A DNA stretch of 20,657 bases from an uncultured Oscillospiraceae bacterium (GTDB taxonomy: Bacteria; Bacillota; Clostridia; Oscillospirales; Ruminococcaceae): positions 1 through 20,657 of the forward strand of contig URKR01000033.1 in the NCBI GenBank assembly GCA_900548355.1. The letters are read 5' to 3'. Made by a program: the position numbers and the translations under genes. The notes beneath the pieces are model-generated. The model saw nothing but the letters and a program-made list of their open reading frames with translations, ran no database searches and had not been told where the DNA came from. Shown in pieces: positions 19,685 to 20,657 of the stretch (positions are counted from its first letter, which is position 1; every line of letters begins with the position of its first letter).

Positions 19685-20657
19685 GCCGTGGCCTTCTTTC
19701 CGGTAAAACGTTGAAGAAATGCATCGACCGTGTAGCAGCGGGCGTTCGGGTCAAGCGCCGTTCCCATCGTGAAAATCTCGGGCGGGCGGATGCCGGCCCG
19801 GCGAAGCAGCGCCGCATCGCCGAAAATAGCGTCCCGCGGGCCGTCCGCAACGACCTGCCCATCGCACAGCACCACAACCCGCTCCGCCCACTCGCAGACA
19901 AGCTGCATATCGTGGGTTGCGATGACGACGGTCTCGGTGATCTGTTTCATCTCGTCCAGCGTGCGCAGGATTTCGCGCCGGGTCGCAATATCAAGGTTGG
20001 CGGTCGGCTCGTCGAGCAGCAGGATGCCGGGGTCAAGCGCGACCCCGATTGCGAGGCTCGCGCGGCGCATCTGCCCGCCGGACAAAAGCCGCCCGTCCCG
20101 CCCGCGCAGCTCGCGCAGGCGGAACCGCTCCAGCAGCGCTTCGGTGCGGGCTTCGGCGTCAGGCAGGCCGCGCACTTGCATGGCATACGCAATATCAGCC
20201 TCCACAGAGTCCTGGATGAACATATCCTCAGGGTTCTGGTAGACCATCGAAACCTCGCGGGAAAGCCCTTCCGGTTTGACGCCGCGCAGGCTGCGCCCGT
20301 TGAGCCACACCTCGCCGGCGGCGGGGCGCAGCAGCCCGACAAGCATCTTCATCATGGTGGATTTGCCCGCGCCGTTGGAACCGATCAGCGCGACCTTGTC
20401 CCCCTTATGGATCGAAAGGTTGAGATGGCTGTAGACCTTGTGCGGCGCGCCCTTGACGCTGCGGTACGAAACCTCCACATCCCGGAACTCGGCCACCGTC
20501 TCACGCGCGGGGGCCGGCGCAGGGGCCGGCGCCGGCGCGCTTTGGCCCCCGCGCGGTGCAAACACCGCGCGGCCTTCCGCCACCGTGGCCGGCAGCCGCC
20601 CGGCGGGGTATTCGCCGGCGCGGCGCAGCCGATCGGCCGCAATTGTGACCTGCGGCG
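19681..20657 (-). CDS. ecfA: ECF transporter ATPase, C-terminal half of a probable two-domain fusion, 5'-partial
   Basis: ATP-hydrolysing subunit of the ECF importer. One full ABC domain is visible: Walker A GSNGAGKST, Q-loop YQNPEDMF, signature LSGGQMRRASLA, Walker B ILLLDEPTANLD, and H-loop ATHD. The frame runs open to the right edge. Upstream of a possible GTG at 20583 it encodes PQVTIAADRLRRAGEYP, which resembles the segment ending many ECF ATPase domains, followed by an Ala-Pro repeat linker (APAPAPAPA). I therefore infer that this is the second half of a fused A1-A2 ATPase whose first half lies outside the window. It overlaps ecfT by four bases. Confidence 0.9.
   Translation of the reverse strand, partial: PQVTIAADRLRRAGEYPAGRLPATVAEGRAVFAPRGGQSAPAPAPAPAPARETVAEFRDVEVSYRSVKGAPHKVYSHLNLSIHKGDKVALIGSNGAGKSTMMKMLVGLLRPAAGEVWLNGRSLRGVKPEGLSREVSMVYQNPEDMFIQDSVEADIAYAMQVRGLPDAEARTEALLERFRLRELRGRDGRLLSGGQMRRASLAIGVALDPGILLLDEPTANLDIATRREILRTLDEMKQITETVVIATHDMQLVCEWAERVVVLCDGQVVADGPRDAIFGDAALLRRAGIRPPEIFTMGTALDPNARCYTVDAFLQRFTGKKATA

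Noticed and set aside
1..20657. tRNA, rRNA, riboswitch, phage or IS genes
   Set aside because: Reading through all gaps I saw no cloverleaf, no conserved rRNA sequence, no recognisable riboswitch core and no integrase or transposase translation.

Overview
The window looks like a chromosomal segment of a high-GC gut Clostridia, most likely Oscillospiraceae (Faecalibacterium / Gemmiger / Subdoligranulum type). I infer this from consensus sigma-A promoters and strong GGAGG ribosome sites in GC-rich DNA, the kduI/kduD uronate pair, a domain-reversed GH3 glucosidase of a kind known from ruminal Clostridia, an ECF transporter, and dispersed TAGGGGCGG-type palindromic intergenic repeats. I see no phage, plasmid, transposase, CRISPR, tRNA or rRNA. 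It is mostly housekeeping and carbohydrate-metabolism DNA.

Left part, plus strand: a membrane-anchored SGNH/GDSL hydrolase cut by the window edge; an XpaC-like membrane protein without an adjacent telA; a strong terminator; a 198-residue orphan protein resembling a degenerate histidine-kinase ATPase domain; then gapA with a clear promoter and terminator. A small heat-shock protein gene (hsp20) converges on gapA. Its own consensus promoter and about 130-nt leader contain a 7-nt anti-Shine-Dalgarno complement. About 460 gene-free bases packed with palindromes follow.

Centre: a fcl-manC operon (plus) supplies GDP-mannose and GDP-L-fucose, but no gmd lies between or beside the two genes. A repeat cluster and a hairpin separate it from the convergent kduI-kduD operon (minus). 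kduI has a promoter flanked by two TGTATACA palindromes 42 bp apart. Next, all on the minus strand, is a sensor histidine kinase followed by two related lipoproteins. No response regulator is present, and an 11-bp-periodic direct repeat lies just before the first lipoprotein gene.

Right part, minus strand: an RpiR/SIS-family regulator followed by a circularly permuted GH3 beta-glucosidase with its own promoter and an operator-like inverted repeat; then an ECF transporter operon (fused ATPase cut by the window edge, EcfT, and a PHP-domain phosphoesterase). Transport, intracellular glucoside hydrolysis, uronate catabolism and GDP-sugar supply fit a glycan-foraging gut commensal. I found no clearly new defence or mobile system. 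The most unusual items are the orphan kinase-lipoprotein cluster, the degenerate ATPase-like protein, the possible hsp20 RNA thermometer and the two palindromic repeat clusters.
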